Shown here in pieces: positions 1 through 12,884 of a DNA stretch of 64,000 nt. The position numbers and the translations under genes were made by a program. The stretch lies in NCBI RefSeq assembly GCF_900312745.1, contig NZ_OMPD01000013.1, positions 124,001 to 188,000 on the forward strand, written 5' to 3'. The stretch's first letter is position 1; every line of letters starts with the position of its first letter. The DNA comes from Aquimarina sp. AU58 (GTDB lineage Bacteria; Bacteroidota; Bacteroidia; Flavobacteriales; Flavobacteriaceae). The notes beneath the pieces are model-generated. The model searched no databases. It was given only the letters and a program-made list of their open reading frames with translations, and was not told the origin of the DNA.

Positions 1-1
1 A

Positions 2-5816
<5,815 letters not shown>

Positions 5817-5822
5817 GAAACT

Positions 5823-7403
5823 ATGCAGTTCATCACATTTATAGGGTTTACATTATTAGTAGCAATAATAGCGTATATAAAAAGCAGAAAAACAGATGAA
5901 TCTTCTTCTGATGGATATTTTCTGGGAGGAAGAAGTTTAACAGGGATTGTTATTGCAGGGTCGTTATTATTAACCAATTTATCAACCGAACAAATCGTAG
6001 GGTTAAACGGGGCTGCTTTTAAAGAAGGAATATTGGTTATGGCATGGGAAACACTGGCTGCAATCGCCATGGTAGTTACCGCAGTGTTTTTATTACCCAG
6101 ATATCTAAAAGGAGGAATAACCACCGTTCCTCAATTTTTACAAAGACGATACGATAAAACTACCAAAACAATCACCTCTGCATTATTTCTAAGCGGATAT
6201 GTGGTGGTGTTATTACCTATCGTTTTATATTCTGGAGCATTGGCAATTAATACAATGTTTGATGTACCTGACATATTAAATGTTAATGAAACTACTGCTT
6301 TATGGATAACCGTTTTCGGAATCGGTATCATAGGATCGATTTATGCCATTTTTGGAGGTTTAAAAGCGGTAGCCGTATCCGATACCATTAATGCAATAGG
6401 GTTATTGGTCGGGGGATTGTTAATACCAATATTTGGATTGATTGCTATTGGCGATGGTAGTCTTTTTGAAGGAATTACTACATTAACACAATCTCATCCC
6501 GAAAAATTCAAAGCATTAGGAGGGCCAGAATCTTCAATTCCGATAGGAACTATATTTACTGGTATGATGCTGGTTCAATTGTTTTATTGGGGAACCAATC
6601 AGGCAATTATCCAAAGAGCTTTGGGAGCTAAAAATCTAAAAGAAGGACAAAAAGGATTGCTATTAGCTTCGTTTATAAAAATACTAGGCCCACTAATCGT
6701 TGTATTACCGGGGTTAATCGCTTTTCATATGTTTGGGAACACATTGGATAATCCAGATGAAGCATACCCTATGTTAGTGACCAAGGTACTACCTGCAGCT
6801 TGGGTAGGTTTTTTTGCAGCAGTATTGTTTGGTGCTATTTTAAGTTCTTTTAATTCGGCTTTAAACAGTTCGGTTACCTTATTCGGAATTGATATATACC
6901 AATCCCATTTTAAACCAGATGCTACAGAACGACAAACAGTAAGGGCCGGAAAAAGTTTTGGCATCATATTAGCAATTTTGGCTATGTGTATTGCTCCGTT
7001 AATTGCATATGCACCTGATGGTTTATTTGGGTATTTACAAAAAGTAAACGGGTGTTATAGTATCCCAATTTTAACCATTATTGTAGTGGGATACCTCACC
7101 AAATATGTTCCTGCAATTGCCGCAAAAATTGCTATCATTTCTGGGGTTGTTTTATATGTTGCTTATATCTTATTAGATGAATTTGTTTTTGTTGGGCAAT
7201 TTCCTCACTTTTTACATGTAATGGCTATTCTGTTTGTACTTAATGTACTTATCATGTTACTTATAGGTAAATTTAGACCCCGAACAGAAGCTTACGAACA
7301 ACACTATACAGAACAAGTTGATATTACTCCCTGGAAACATCTTAATACTGTAGGAATTACGATCTGTTTGATCGTTCTAGGAATCTATATATACTTTGCA
7401 TAA
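5823..7403 (+). CDS. Sodium/solute symporter (SSS family), probable galactose carrier
   Basis: The 526-aa inner-membrane protein has about 14 hydrophobic segments. N-terminal DGYFLGGRSLTG and LSTEQIVGLNG are typical of SGLT-like members of the SSS family, as are YAIFGGLKAVAVSDTIN and FYWGTNQAIIQRALGAKNL. Its stop codon abuts the galK ATG directly (TAAATG at 7401-7406), indicating translational coupling. Position between a secreted beta-galactosidase and galactokinase suggests sodium-driven uptake of galactose, or of lactose fragments. A close paralogue of nearly equal length sits at 16876-18462 in the glucan locus. Confidence 0.9.
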   Translation: MQFITFIGFTLLVAIIAYIKSRKTDESSSDGYFLGGRSLTGIVIAGSLLLTNLSTEQIVGLNGAAFKEGILVMAWETLAAIAMVVTAVFLLPRYLKGGITTVPQFLQRRYDKTTKTITSALFLSGYVVVLLPIVLYSGALAINTMFDVPDILNVNETTALWITVFGIGIIGSIYAIFGGLKAVAVSDTINAIGLLVGGLLIPIFGLIAIGDGSLFEGITTLTQSHPEKFKALGGPESSIPIGTIFTGMMLVQLFYWGTNQAIIQRALGAKNLKEGQKGLLLASFIKILGPLIVVLPGLIAFHMFGNTLDNPDEAYPMLVTKVLPAAWVGFFAAVLFGAILSSFNSALNSSVTLFGIDIYQSHFKPDATERQTVRAGKSFGIILAILAMCIAPLIAYAPDGLFGYLQKVNGCYSIPILTIIVVGYLTKYVPAIAAKIAIISGVVLYVAYILLDEFVFVGQFPHFLHVMAILFVLNVLIMLLIGKFRPRTEAYEQHYTEQVDITPWKHLNTVGITICLIVLGIYIYFA

Positions 7404-8555
7404 ATGACAAATGAATCATTACTAGAAAAGGTAAAATCTACTTTTCTGAAACGATTTGATACCAAACCCGTATTATCTTTTTCTCCCGGCAGGATTAATC
7501 TAATTGGGGAACATACCGATTATAATGATGGGTTTGTCTTTCCTGCAGCAATCAATAAAGGGATCGTTTCGGGAATCCAGAAAAATAACGCTATGTATTG
7601 TTCTGTCTATGCTATAGATACCGATGAGGTTTTAGAATTTTCGTTGCAAAACATACAACCTGTCAAAAATGGAGGGTGGAAAAATTATGTATTAGGAGTC
7701 GTTGCCGAAATTCTTAAAAGAGATAAAACAATCTATAATTTTGATTTGGTTTTTGCAGGTAATATTCCTCTCGGAGCTGGATTATCATCCTCTGCTGCCT
7801 TAGAAAACAGTGTCGCTTTTGGGTTAAATGAAGTGTTTGAACTGGGGTTGACCAAAGAAGAAATGGTTTATATCTCTCAACAAGCTGAACACAATTATGT
7901 AGGTGTACAATGTGGTATTATGGATCAATATGCCAGTATGTTTGGAAAAGAAGGCAGAGCTTTATTACTAGATTGCAGAGATCTTAAAGCAACCTATTTT
8001 TCTATTGATTTTAAAGAATATGATATTGTTTTAATCAATACTAATGTAAAACATAGTCTTGCAGAAAGCGCATATAATGAAAGACGTTCGGTATGTGAAG
8101 CAGTCGCAAAACACTTAGAAGTATCTACACTAAGAGACGCCACATATGAAGCGTTATTTACCATTAAAGAAGAAATCAGCGAAGACTATTACCAAAAAGC
8201 TTTATTTATCATACAAGAAAACGAACGAGTTTTAAAAGCTGCTATTGCTCTGGATAAAAAGGATTACACAATTTTTGGCGAACTACTTTTTGAGTCGCAT
8301 AACGGGTTACAAAATCAATATAACGTAAGTTGTACCGAATTGGATTTTTTAATTGATCAGGCAAGGCAAAATCCTGATATATTAGGTGCACGAATGATGG
8401 GCGGTGGATTTGGTGGTTGTACGATTAACATCATTAAAAAAGGAGCTGCTGATGCATTTATTAATACGGTTGCACCGTTATATCATAAACAGTTCAACAA
8501 AACACTAAGTCGATATGATATACAAATTGCACAAGGAACGTATAAAATCACATAA
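7404..8555 (+). CDS. galK: Galactokinase
   Basis: The 383-aa GHMP kinase is the usual GalK length. It phosphorylates alpha-D-galactose at C1 with ATP, the first Leloir step, in the cytoplasm. All three family motifs are present: the galactose-binding signature GRINLIGEHTDYNDGFVFP near residue 28, the ATP-binding loop PLGAGLSSSAALE near residue 122, and MMGGGFGGCTI near residue 331. The gene starts on the base after the symporter stop. galT follows after a small lipoprotein gene; no galE is visible in the window. Confidence 0.97.
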   Translation: MTNESLLEKVKSTFLKRFDTKPVLSFSPGRINLIGEHTDYNDGFVFPAAINKGIVSGIQKNNAMYCSVYAIDTDEVLEFSLQNIQPVKNGGWKNYVLGVVAEILKRDKTIYNFDLVFAGNIPLGAGLSSSAALENSVAFGLNEVFELGLTKEEMVYISQQAEHNYVGVQCGIMDQYASMFGKEGRALLLDCRDLKATYFSIDFKEYDIVLINTNVKHSLAESAYNERRSVCEAVAKHLEVSTLRDATYEALFTIKEEISEDYYQKALFIIQENERVLKAAIALDKKDYTIFGELLFESHNGLQNQYNVSCTELDFLIDQARQNPDILGARMMGGGFGGCTINIIKKGAADAFINTVAPLYHKQFNKTLSRYDIQIAQGTYKIT

Positions 8556-8556
8556 T

Positions 8557-9000
8557 ATGATCACAAGATATCTATATCTATTAGGAATACTAATAGGGTT
8601 AACCAGTTGTCATCAAAAAATAAAAGTAGATGAGAAAGCCGATAAACAGCACATCATAGAAGTGTTGAAAGCACAGGAACAAGCCTGGTCGAATCATGAT
8701 CTGGAAGGGTATATGCAAGGGTATTGGAAATCGGATTCTTTAAAATTTTATGGAAGCAGAGGATTAACCTATGGTTGGGATAACACATTAGCCAATTATA
8801 AAAAAGGATACCCGACTAAAGCTCATACAGGCACATTAAACTTTGTCATTAGTGATATCTCCCGAATTGATGGTGAGTCTTATTTTGTGATGGGAGAATA
8901 TCATTTGGTACGCAGTGTAGGCAATGCCGATGGTACTTTTATGATCATTTTCAAAAAAATAAATGGTCATTGGAAAATTGTAGCAGATTCCTCATGTTAA
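8557..9000 (+). CDS. SnoaL/DUF4440-like (NTF2-fold) small lipoprotein
   Basis: The 147-aa protein begins one base after the galK stop codon. The start at 8557 gives a lipoprotein signal with lipobox LTSC (Cys18); a longer in-frame extension overlaps galK and would bury the signal. The body (IEVLKAQEQAWSNHDLEGYM, a central GWDNTL, then FMIIFKKINGHWKIVADSSC at the end) matches the pattern of NTF2-like/DUF4440 proteins, which are small alpha+beta cones that bind ligands or act as simple isomerases. No catalytic residue can be assigned. The stop overlaps the galT start (ATGTTAA, 8994-9000), so it is made with the Leloir enzymes although it should be exported. Its job there is unknown. Confidence 0.75.
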   Translation: MITRYLYLLGILIGLTSCHQKIKVDEKADKQHIIEVLKAQEQAWSNHDLEGYMQGYWKSDSLKFYGSRGLTYGWDNTLANYKKGYPTKAHTGTLNFVISDISRIDGESYFVMGEYHLVRSVGNADGTFMIIFKKINGHWKIVADSSC

Positions 9001-10016
9001 ATACAGCATTACAAGACTATTCTCACAGACGCTATAATCCACTTACAGGAGAGTGGGTATTGGTATCCCCACACAGAGCAAAAAGACCCTGGCAAGGCCA
9101 GGAAGAAGAAACCAATACACAATCATTACCATCTTACGATAAAGATTGTTATTTATGCTCGGGAAATATGAGAGCCGGAGGAAAGAAAAATCCAGACTAC
9201 CAGGATGTTTTTGTTTTTGAAAACGATTTTGCAGCATTACAAAACGAATCTCCTTCTTTTGCCATAGATGAAGAACTGTTTAAAGTGAAAAGTGAAACGG
9301 GAATCTGCAAAGTAATCTGTTTTAGCCCGGACCACTCTAAAAGCTTAGCCAATATGCCTGTAGAGGCTATTGAAAAAGTGATTGAAGTATGGCAAGAAGA
9401 ATATCAAAAATTAGGTGCGCTACCAGAGATTAATTACGTGCAGATCTTTGAGAATAAAGGTGCCGTTATGGGATGTAGCAATCCGCATCCTCATGGGCAG
9501 ATCTGGAGCCAATTTCATCTGCCCAATGAGATCTTAAAAAAAGATGATAGACAACGGCGTTATTTTTCTAAACATGGTACATCGTTATTAGAAGATTATG
9601 TGATTCTGGAATTAGAAAAGAAAGAACGTATCGTATTTCAAAATGAACACTTCGTTGTATTAGTTCCTTTTTGGGCTATTTGGCCATTTGAGACAATGAT
9701 TATTCCCAAAAAGAGACAATCTTCTATTTTAGAAATGAATCAGGATGAGCGAATCGCTTATGCAGCATGTATTTCTGTATTGACCCGGGCGTACGATCAA
9801 TTATTTAATTGTTCCTTTCCTTATTCTAGTGGGGTTCATCAGGCACCAACTCATAATCTTGATCATACCCATTGGCATTGGCATATGAGTTTTTATCCTC
9901 CATTATTACGAAGTGCTACTGTTAAAAAATTTATGGTTGGCTATGAAATGTTTGGGATGCCTCAAAGAGATATAACTGCAGAAACCGCTGCAACAATGCT
10001 TTATGACTTAGTCTAA
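8994..10016 (+). CDS. galT: UDP-glucose--hexose-1-phosphate uridylyltransferase
   Basis: The 340-aa HIT-superfamily enzyme exchanges UMP between UDP-glucose and galactose-1-phosphate. The ATG at 8994 overlaps the previous stop by 7 bp and begins MLNTALQDYSHRRYNPL; upstream in-frame codons lie inside the lipoprotein gene. The zinc-site motif CYLCSGN and the active-site NPHPHGQIW (H165-P-H167, the second His being the expected UMP-carrying nucleophile) are intact. The C-terminal HQAPTHNLDHTHWHWH and MFGMPQRDIT stretch is typical of full-length GalT. It is the last gene of the operon; no strong terminator follows, only an unusual C-rich array. Confidence 0.96.
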   Translation: MLNTALQDYSHRRYNPLTGEWVLVSPHRAKRPWQGQEEETNTQSLPSYDKDCYLCSGNMRAGGKKNPDYQDVFVFENDFAALQNESPSFAIDEELFKVKSETGICKVICFSPDHSKSLANMPVEAIEKVIEVWQEEYQKLGALPEINYVQIFENKGAVMGCSNPHPHGQIWSQFHLPNEILKKDDRQRRYFSKHGTSLLEDYVILELEKKERIVFQNEHFVVLVPFWAIWPFETMIIPKKRQSSILEMNQDERIAYAACISVLTRAYDQLFNCSFPYSSGVHQAPTHNLDHTHWHWHMSFYPPLLRSATVKKFMVGYEMFGMPQRDITAETAATMLYDLV

Positions 10017-10059
10017 CATAAGTTCGGTATAATTTATAAAACTGAAGAAGGTATAATAA

Positions 10060-10345
10060 AGAGGAGGTACTTACAAAGTACCCTCCCCCTACTGCAGAAG
10101 TACCCCCTCCCTAGTACAAACACAGGGCAATCCTATATAAAACAGAAGTAGCACCTCTGTTGAACACAAGTGCCGCTTCTGATTGAAGTACCCCACCCCT
10201 CTAATCGAAGTACCCCTAACCGGGATCAGAGGCCATTATACCCACTACCATAAGTACCCCCTGTAGCATATATACTACTAACATACCTACTTATATAAGT
10301 ACCTACCCCCACTTATATAAGTGGGTCTCGCCCTGTCTTGGGGGT
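10060..10345. repeat. C-rich AAGTACCCC motif array with twin 12-bp palindromes
   Basis: The non-coding gap after galT (10017-10391) carries at least six degenerate copies of RAAGTACCCCY near 10075, 10097, 10185, 10207, 10251 and 10297, plus weaker GAAGTAGCACC (10145) and ACAAGTGCCGC (10167). The + strand has many C runs and few G, against an AT-rich background. At 10289-10300 and 10311-10322 the perfect palindrome ACTTATATAAGT occurs twice, 22 bp apart. No open frame or tRNA-like fold was seen. Spacing is irregular, unlike CRISPR. Function unknown. Confidence 0.6.
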
Positions 10346-10365
10346 TTTGGTAACAAACCTTGTAA

Positions 10366-10391
10366 TGCTTTTTTTCAAAAGCACTAGTTTG
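10366..10391. repeat. Left copy of 26-bp boundary repeat with 7-bp hairpin
   Basis: TGC(T)7CAAAAGCACTAGTTTG matches the copy at 12885-12910 in 24 of 26 positions. The first 18 bases fold as TGCTTTT/AAAAGCA. It directly abuts the stop codon of the 113-aa gene, so on the minus strand it could also serve as a weak terminator. The pair brackets the accessory island. Confidence 0.5.
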
Positions 10392-10733
10392 CTACCCTAG
10401 TAATCTTTCAGCTTCTTTTATATCAGGTTCATTACCTAACTTTAGAACACTAGCCATCACTTCTAACCAATGTCCCTTATCATAACTATTATGAAATGAA
10501 GCTCCATAAAGTGAAGCGATAGGTGGATAAGAAGGAATTTCTTTTTCTTTTGCAATTTTAGAAAATAGTATTGCCAAATTTTCCTTATTCAGCTCTAAAG
10601 ATTGAAACTTTTCTGGTAAAATATCAATAGTACAAAATAGAGTTAAGCATAAATTTGACAATTCTCTATAATCAATATTGTTTGGTAGGGATTGGTTTAA
10701 ATAAGAAAAAAAGTCTCTTAAATTTTTGTCCAT
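10392..10733 (-). CDS. Hypothetical cytoplasmic protein, orphan immunity-like
   Basis: The 113-aa acidic, mostly helical protein has no signal peptide or membrane segment, and I do not recognise a named family. The C-terminal part (GHWLEVMASVLKLGNEPD, EAERLL) ends in a short helix. Size, composition and setting resemble immunity proteins placed downstream of polymorphic-toxin tails in Bacteroidota: just upstream (minus sense) lies a very short open tail ending in a stop 4 bp before the ATG, and beyond that a truncated transposon copy. The immunity role is inferred from context only; a generic small protein is equally possible. Confidence 0.55.
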   Translation of the reverse strand: MDKNLRDFFSYLNQSLPNNIDYRELSNLCLTLFCTIDILPEKFQSLELNKENLAILFSKIAKEKEIPSYPPIASLYGASFHNSYDKGHWLEVMASVLKLGNEPDIKEAERLLG

Positions 10734-10760
10734 AATTATAGTAACAAGTTGTTTATTTTC

Positions 10761-11007
10761 CTAGCGTCGCTAGTGGCATCAATGTTTTGTTAATTCAAAT
10801 AGATATCCATCACTGCCAGGATCTATTATGAAATTCATAATTCCTGCTCATTTTGCCAAAATACAATAGTACAGTTTCAAAAAATGAAACTAGAATATTT
10901 TAATCCAAATAAAAAACCAGTTACATCACTGTAACTGGTTCTTATCATTTATATATTCTTAGCCTCCAAGCTTTGACGTCACTAGCGAGACGTTAGCATG
11001 AGCGGGG
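10761..11007 (-). mobile_element. Internally deleted (MITE-like) copy of the REP-transposase element
   Basis: Both ends match the full element at 11980-12739. The left part (CTAGCG-CGCTAG hairpin, then TAGTGGCATCAATGTTTTG and the transposase stop region) runs to about 10815. The right part resumes at the transposase start region (AATTCCTGCTCATTTTGCC) and continues to GAGCGGGG at 11007. About 500 bp of transposase coding sequence is missing. The outermost C-rich tip at the left end is lost. It would need the transposase in trans. Confidence 0.85.
10915..10940 (-). terminator. Hairpin/terminator in the deleted element copy
   Basis: AACCAGTTACA and TGTAACTGGTT form a perfect 11-bp stem with loop TCAC. 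Read on the minus strand it is followed by a T6 run, as in an intrinsic terminator. The full element has the same hairpin with two mismatches at 12647-12672. Confidence 0.6.
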
Positions 11008-11017
11008 CTTTAATCGA

Positions 11018-11056
11018 TCAACCAGAAATAAATAATACTAATAATATATTTTTCAT
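11018..11056 (-). pseudogene. 5' remnant of a lipoprotein gene, cut at the lipobox
   Basis: On the minus strand ATG at 11056 reads MKNILLVLFISG and then stops at TGA. This is a typical start of a lipoprotein signal. The sequence ...TCTGGTTG would continue as Cys in an ISGC lipobox if the next base were C or T. The break lies about 10 bp from the end of the deleted transposon copy. It starts 17 bp after the 56-aa membrane gene, so it probably was the next gene of that unit before the element removed the rest. Confidence 0.5.
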
Positions 11057-11073
11057 TTTACTTTTTTAAAAAA

Positions 11074-11244
11074 TTAAAATTCTTTTATTATCATTATGAT
11101 CCCTCCTATAATAAATGCTATTCCAACACCTACAATCTTTGGAGTAAAACTTCCTCTTTTTTCTACATAATTTTGATAATAAATTAAAAGAAGAATACCA
11201 CATATTATAAATAAAAAACCTAAAATTATATTAATAAAATCCAT
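11074..11244 (-). CDS. 56-aa two-helix membrane protein
   Basis: The small minus-strand frame starts MDFINIILGFLFIICGILLL and ends GGIIMIIKEF. It has two hydrophobic helices (about residues 4-22 and 38-53) joined by the polar turn QNYVEKRGSFTPK. No family is recognised. It lies directly after a truncated tail ORF (stop at 11256) and before a truncated lipoprotein start. Small two-helix membrane proteins in this position are often immunity proteins to membrane-acting toxins; that is inference. Confidence 0.5.
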   Translation of the reverse strand: MDFINIILGFLFIICGILLLIYYQNYVEKRGSFTPKIVGVGIAFIIGGIIMIIKEF

Positions 11245-11255
11245 ATGGCCATAAT

Positions 11256-11375
11256 TTAATTTTCCTCTTTTTCTTGACTTATTATGGTTTCTGTAACTAT
11301 TTCATAAAAAGTAAGATGGGATTCTAGAATTTGTTCAGATATTCCCCCGCTCGGGGGATCAGGTCTCTTGCCCAC
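11256..11375 (-). pseudogene. Truncated C-terminal tail ORF (gene remnant)
   Basis: A minus-strand frame without an ATG reads from a GTG after an in-frame TAG through RPDPPSGGISEQILE to IISQEKEEN and a stop 11 bp before the two-helix gene. The absent start, acidic tail and tight spacing suggest the 3' end of a larger gene lost upstream. A CCCCCGAGCGGGGG hairpin at 11343-11356 shares GAGCGGGG with the transposon ends nearby. Weak evidence. Confidence 0.3.
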
Positions 11376-11400
11376 CTAATCTTAAGCTATTGGGTTAATT

Positions 11401-11904
11401 TTATTTTTTAATATCGTAAGTTGATAAAATACTGTCTCTTTTCATCAATAATTCCTTAGCTAAATTTTTGTTTTCCTCAAAATATATACCATCTGAATAA
11501 AATTTACTTAAAATTTCTAAAGCATTTACTTCTCCCTTTTCTGCAGCTAGATTAAGATACTTAATTGCTTTTGTTTTCAAACTATCGTTTAGATTTTTAA
11601 GTAAATCATCATCTTTCTTTTGATAATAATTTGTTAAACAATAAAATACATCAATATAGGCAGACTTATAATCATGCTTGTTTGCCATTTTTGTAGAAAT
11701 ATCTAAAAAACTCTCATAAGGCGAATCCATATATTCTATCCTTAATTTATCATAAGATTTAGTATCTCCTTTATCAATTGCTAGTTCTATCAAACTAACA
11801 TCATTAGACATTTCTATTTGGTTTGTAGAAATTGATTTTTTACTATTTTCACAATTAGATAAGAGCATCAAAATCACTATTAGTAATAAGATTTTATTTA
11901 TCAT
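11401..11904 (-). CDS. Sel1-like repeat lipoprotein, orphan immunity-like
   Basis: The 167-aa protein has an N-terminal lipoprotein signal with lipobox LSNC (Cys18), so it is expected in a membrane of the envelope. The C-terminal half has a Sel1/TPR-like helical pair (AIKYLNLAAEKGEVNALEIL, SKFYSDGIYFEENKNLAKEL). The start codon overlaps the stop region of a truncated upstream reading frame (11894-11980), the arrangement expected for a toxin tail coupled to its immunity gene. I infer an orphan immunity lipoprotein; a generic Sel1 scaffold protein is the alternative. Confidence 0.65.
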   Translation of the reverse strand: MINKILLLIVILMLLSNCENSKKSISTNQIEMSNDVSLIELAIDKGDTKSYDKLRIEYMDSPYESFLDISTKMANKHDYKSAYIDVFYCLTNYYQKKDDDLLKNLNDSLKTKAIKYLNLAAEKGEVNALEILSKFYSDGIYFEENKNLAKELLMKRDSILSTYDIKK

Positions 11905-11980
11905 TCTTTTTTGTTAGATTATCCCACCAACTAGGACTATTTGTTGATGTCCAATTTCCTTTATATGATTTAATTTCTAC
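11894..11980 (-). pseudogene. Truncated C-terminal tail of a lost gene, possible toxin end
   Basis: The minus-strand frame is open from the transposon edge at 11980: VEIKSYKGNWTSTNSPSWWD, then a Lys-rich end and a stop at 11894, inside the start of the Sel1-like lipoprotein gene. In the same frame a stop appears within the inverted repeat, so nothing upstream can be joined. The Trp-rich tail overlapping an envelope gene is consistent with the end of a polymorphic toxin; the family is not recognisable from 29 residues. Confidence 0.45.
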
Positions 11981-12012
11981 CCCGCTCCCGCTAGCGTCTC
12001 GCTAGTGGCATC
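11980..12012. repeat. Left inverted end of the REP-transposase element
   Basis: The 33-bp end starts CCCCGCTCCCGCTAGCGTCT and pairs with 12707-12739 with one mismatch. Internal hairpin CTAGCG-TCT-CGCTAG. Its outer edge abuts the truncated tail ORF. Confidence 0.85.
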
Positions 12013-12583
12013 AATGTTTTGTTAATCCAAATAGGTATCCATCGCTATCAATCTCTAATACTGTATGGTCATCCTGATAATTTCTAGCACTACTATATTT
12101 CCAATTTACCGAATTGGTTACAAAACCTAATTCAACAGGATTATTGTGAATATAATCTATTTTTTGTTGAATCACTTTATCACTCCATAATTCTATGGGT
12201 TTATTGTGCTGCTGCCAAAATTGCATTCTGCTTACAGTAGCATTCTTTTTACCAGCCTTCTCAAACATCCATAACAACCATTCTTTTCTACTTTCCTGAG
12301 GGTTGTTCTCTATTTCTTTTAACAACTTTTTTGAAGTATATCCCTTAAAATCCCTAATCAATCCTGAAGGGTCATCATTTGAAGAACGAAATACCAAATG
12401 TACATGACTAGGCATAAAACAATACGCATAAACCTCCATATCTTTTTCTGATCTGCAATATGTAATACTTTCTGACAAAACAGATAAATATTGTTCTCGT
12501 ATAAATACATCGATCCAATACACTGTAGCAAAACTTATAAAGTATAAACCTGATCTATTATAAAATTTATAATTCCTGCTCAT
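12011..12583 (-). CDS. REP-associated tyrosine transposase (IS200-like Y1, RAYT)
   Basis: The 190-aa protein starts MSRNYKFYNRSG; five further in-frame residues upstream are possible (12598). The HUH motif is MPSHVHLVF (both His present) and the catalytic Tyr lies in IDYIHNNPVELG, the arrangement of single-strand Y1 transposases, so the enzyme looks intact. RAYT proteins act on REP hairpins, and such hairpins form both ends of this element. The 3' end of the gene reaches the left inverted repeat. It is presumably the source of activity for the deleted copy nearby. Confidence 0.92.
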   Translation of the reverse strand: MSRNYKFYNRSGLYFISFATVYWIDVFIREQYLSVLSESITYCRSEKDMEVYAYCFMPSHVHLVFRSSNDDPSGLIRDFKGYTSKKLLKEIENNPQESRKEWLLWMFEKAGKKNATVSRMQFWQQHNKPIELWSDKVIQQKIDYIHNNPVELGFVTNSVNWKYSSARNYQDDHTVLEIDSDGYLFGLTKH

Positions 12584-12640
12584 TTTGCCAAAATACAATA
12601 GTACAGTTTCAAAAAATGAAACTAGAATATCTTAATCCAA

Positions 12641-12672
12641 ATAAAAAACCAGCTACATCACTGCAACTGGTT
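12641..12672 (-). terminator. Terminator-like hairpin upstream of the transposase gene
   Basis: AACCAGCTACA/TGCAACTGGTT (12647-12672, loop TCAC, two mismatches) followed on the minus strand by T6. It lies inside the element, upstream of the transposase start, where it could block read-through from outside, a known insertion-sequence feature. Confidence 0.5.
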
Positions 12673-12706
12673 CTTATCATTTATATATTCTTAGCCTCCA
12701 AGCTTT

Positions 12707-12739
12707 GACGCCACTAGCGAGACGCTAGCGGGAGCGGGG
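12707..12739. repeat. Right inverted end of the REP-transposase element
   Basis: GACGCCACTAGCGAGACGCT and onward to GAGCGGGG; inverse of 11980-12012 with one mismatch. It is followed by GTTTGACCCATTACC, a string that recurs at 12906-12920. Confidence 0.85.
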
Positions 12740-12820
12740 GTTTGACCCATTACCCCCACGTAGCAATACAAAACCCTTATTTCATAGGTTCTAAGCAATT
12801 ATAAGTAGTGTAAACAACAT

Positions 12821-12853
12821 AAACAAGCCTCTTTATTAGAGGCTTGTTTGTTT
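12821..12853. terminator. Intrinsic terminator hairpin
   Basis: AAACAAGCCTCT and AGAGGCTTGTTT form a perfect 12-bp stem around loop TTATT (12821-12849) with a following T-rich stretch on the + strand. It lies downstream of the HTH gene on the minus strand and could end that transcript. Confidence 0.6.
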
Positions 12854-12884
12854 TGTGAAATACTGATAATCAATCTTAAAAATA

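Larger units (their letters stand above)
11980..12739 (-). mobile_element. REP-associated tyrosine transposase element (complete)
   Basis: The 760-bp element carries one transposase gene between inverted ends at 11980-12012 and 12707-12739 that match in 32 of 33 positions. Each end contains the hairpin CTAGCG-TCT-CGCTAG, as expected for single-strand substrates of Y1 (HUH) transposases of the RAYT group. A deleted copy lies about 1 kb to the left in the same orientation. No target duplication is apparent. Confidence 0.88.

Noticed and set aside
10060-10345. Possible CRISPR array from repeated AAGTACCCC
   Set aside because: Repeat units are too short and variable, spacing is irregular (about 20-90 bp), and there are no cas genes nearby.
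11341-11360. Third transposon end at the CCCCCGCTCGGGGG hairpin
   Set aside because: Only the string GAGCGGGG is shared with the element tips; too short to claim a third copy.
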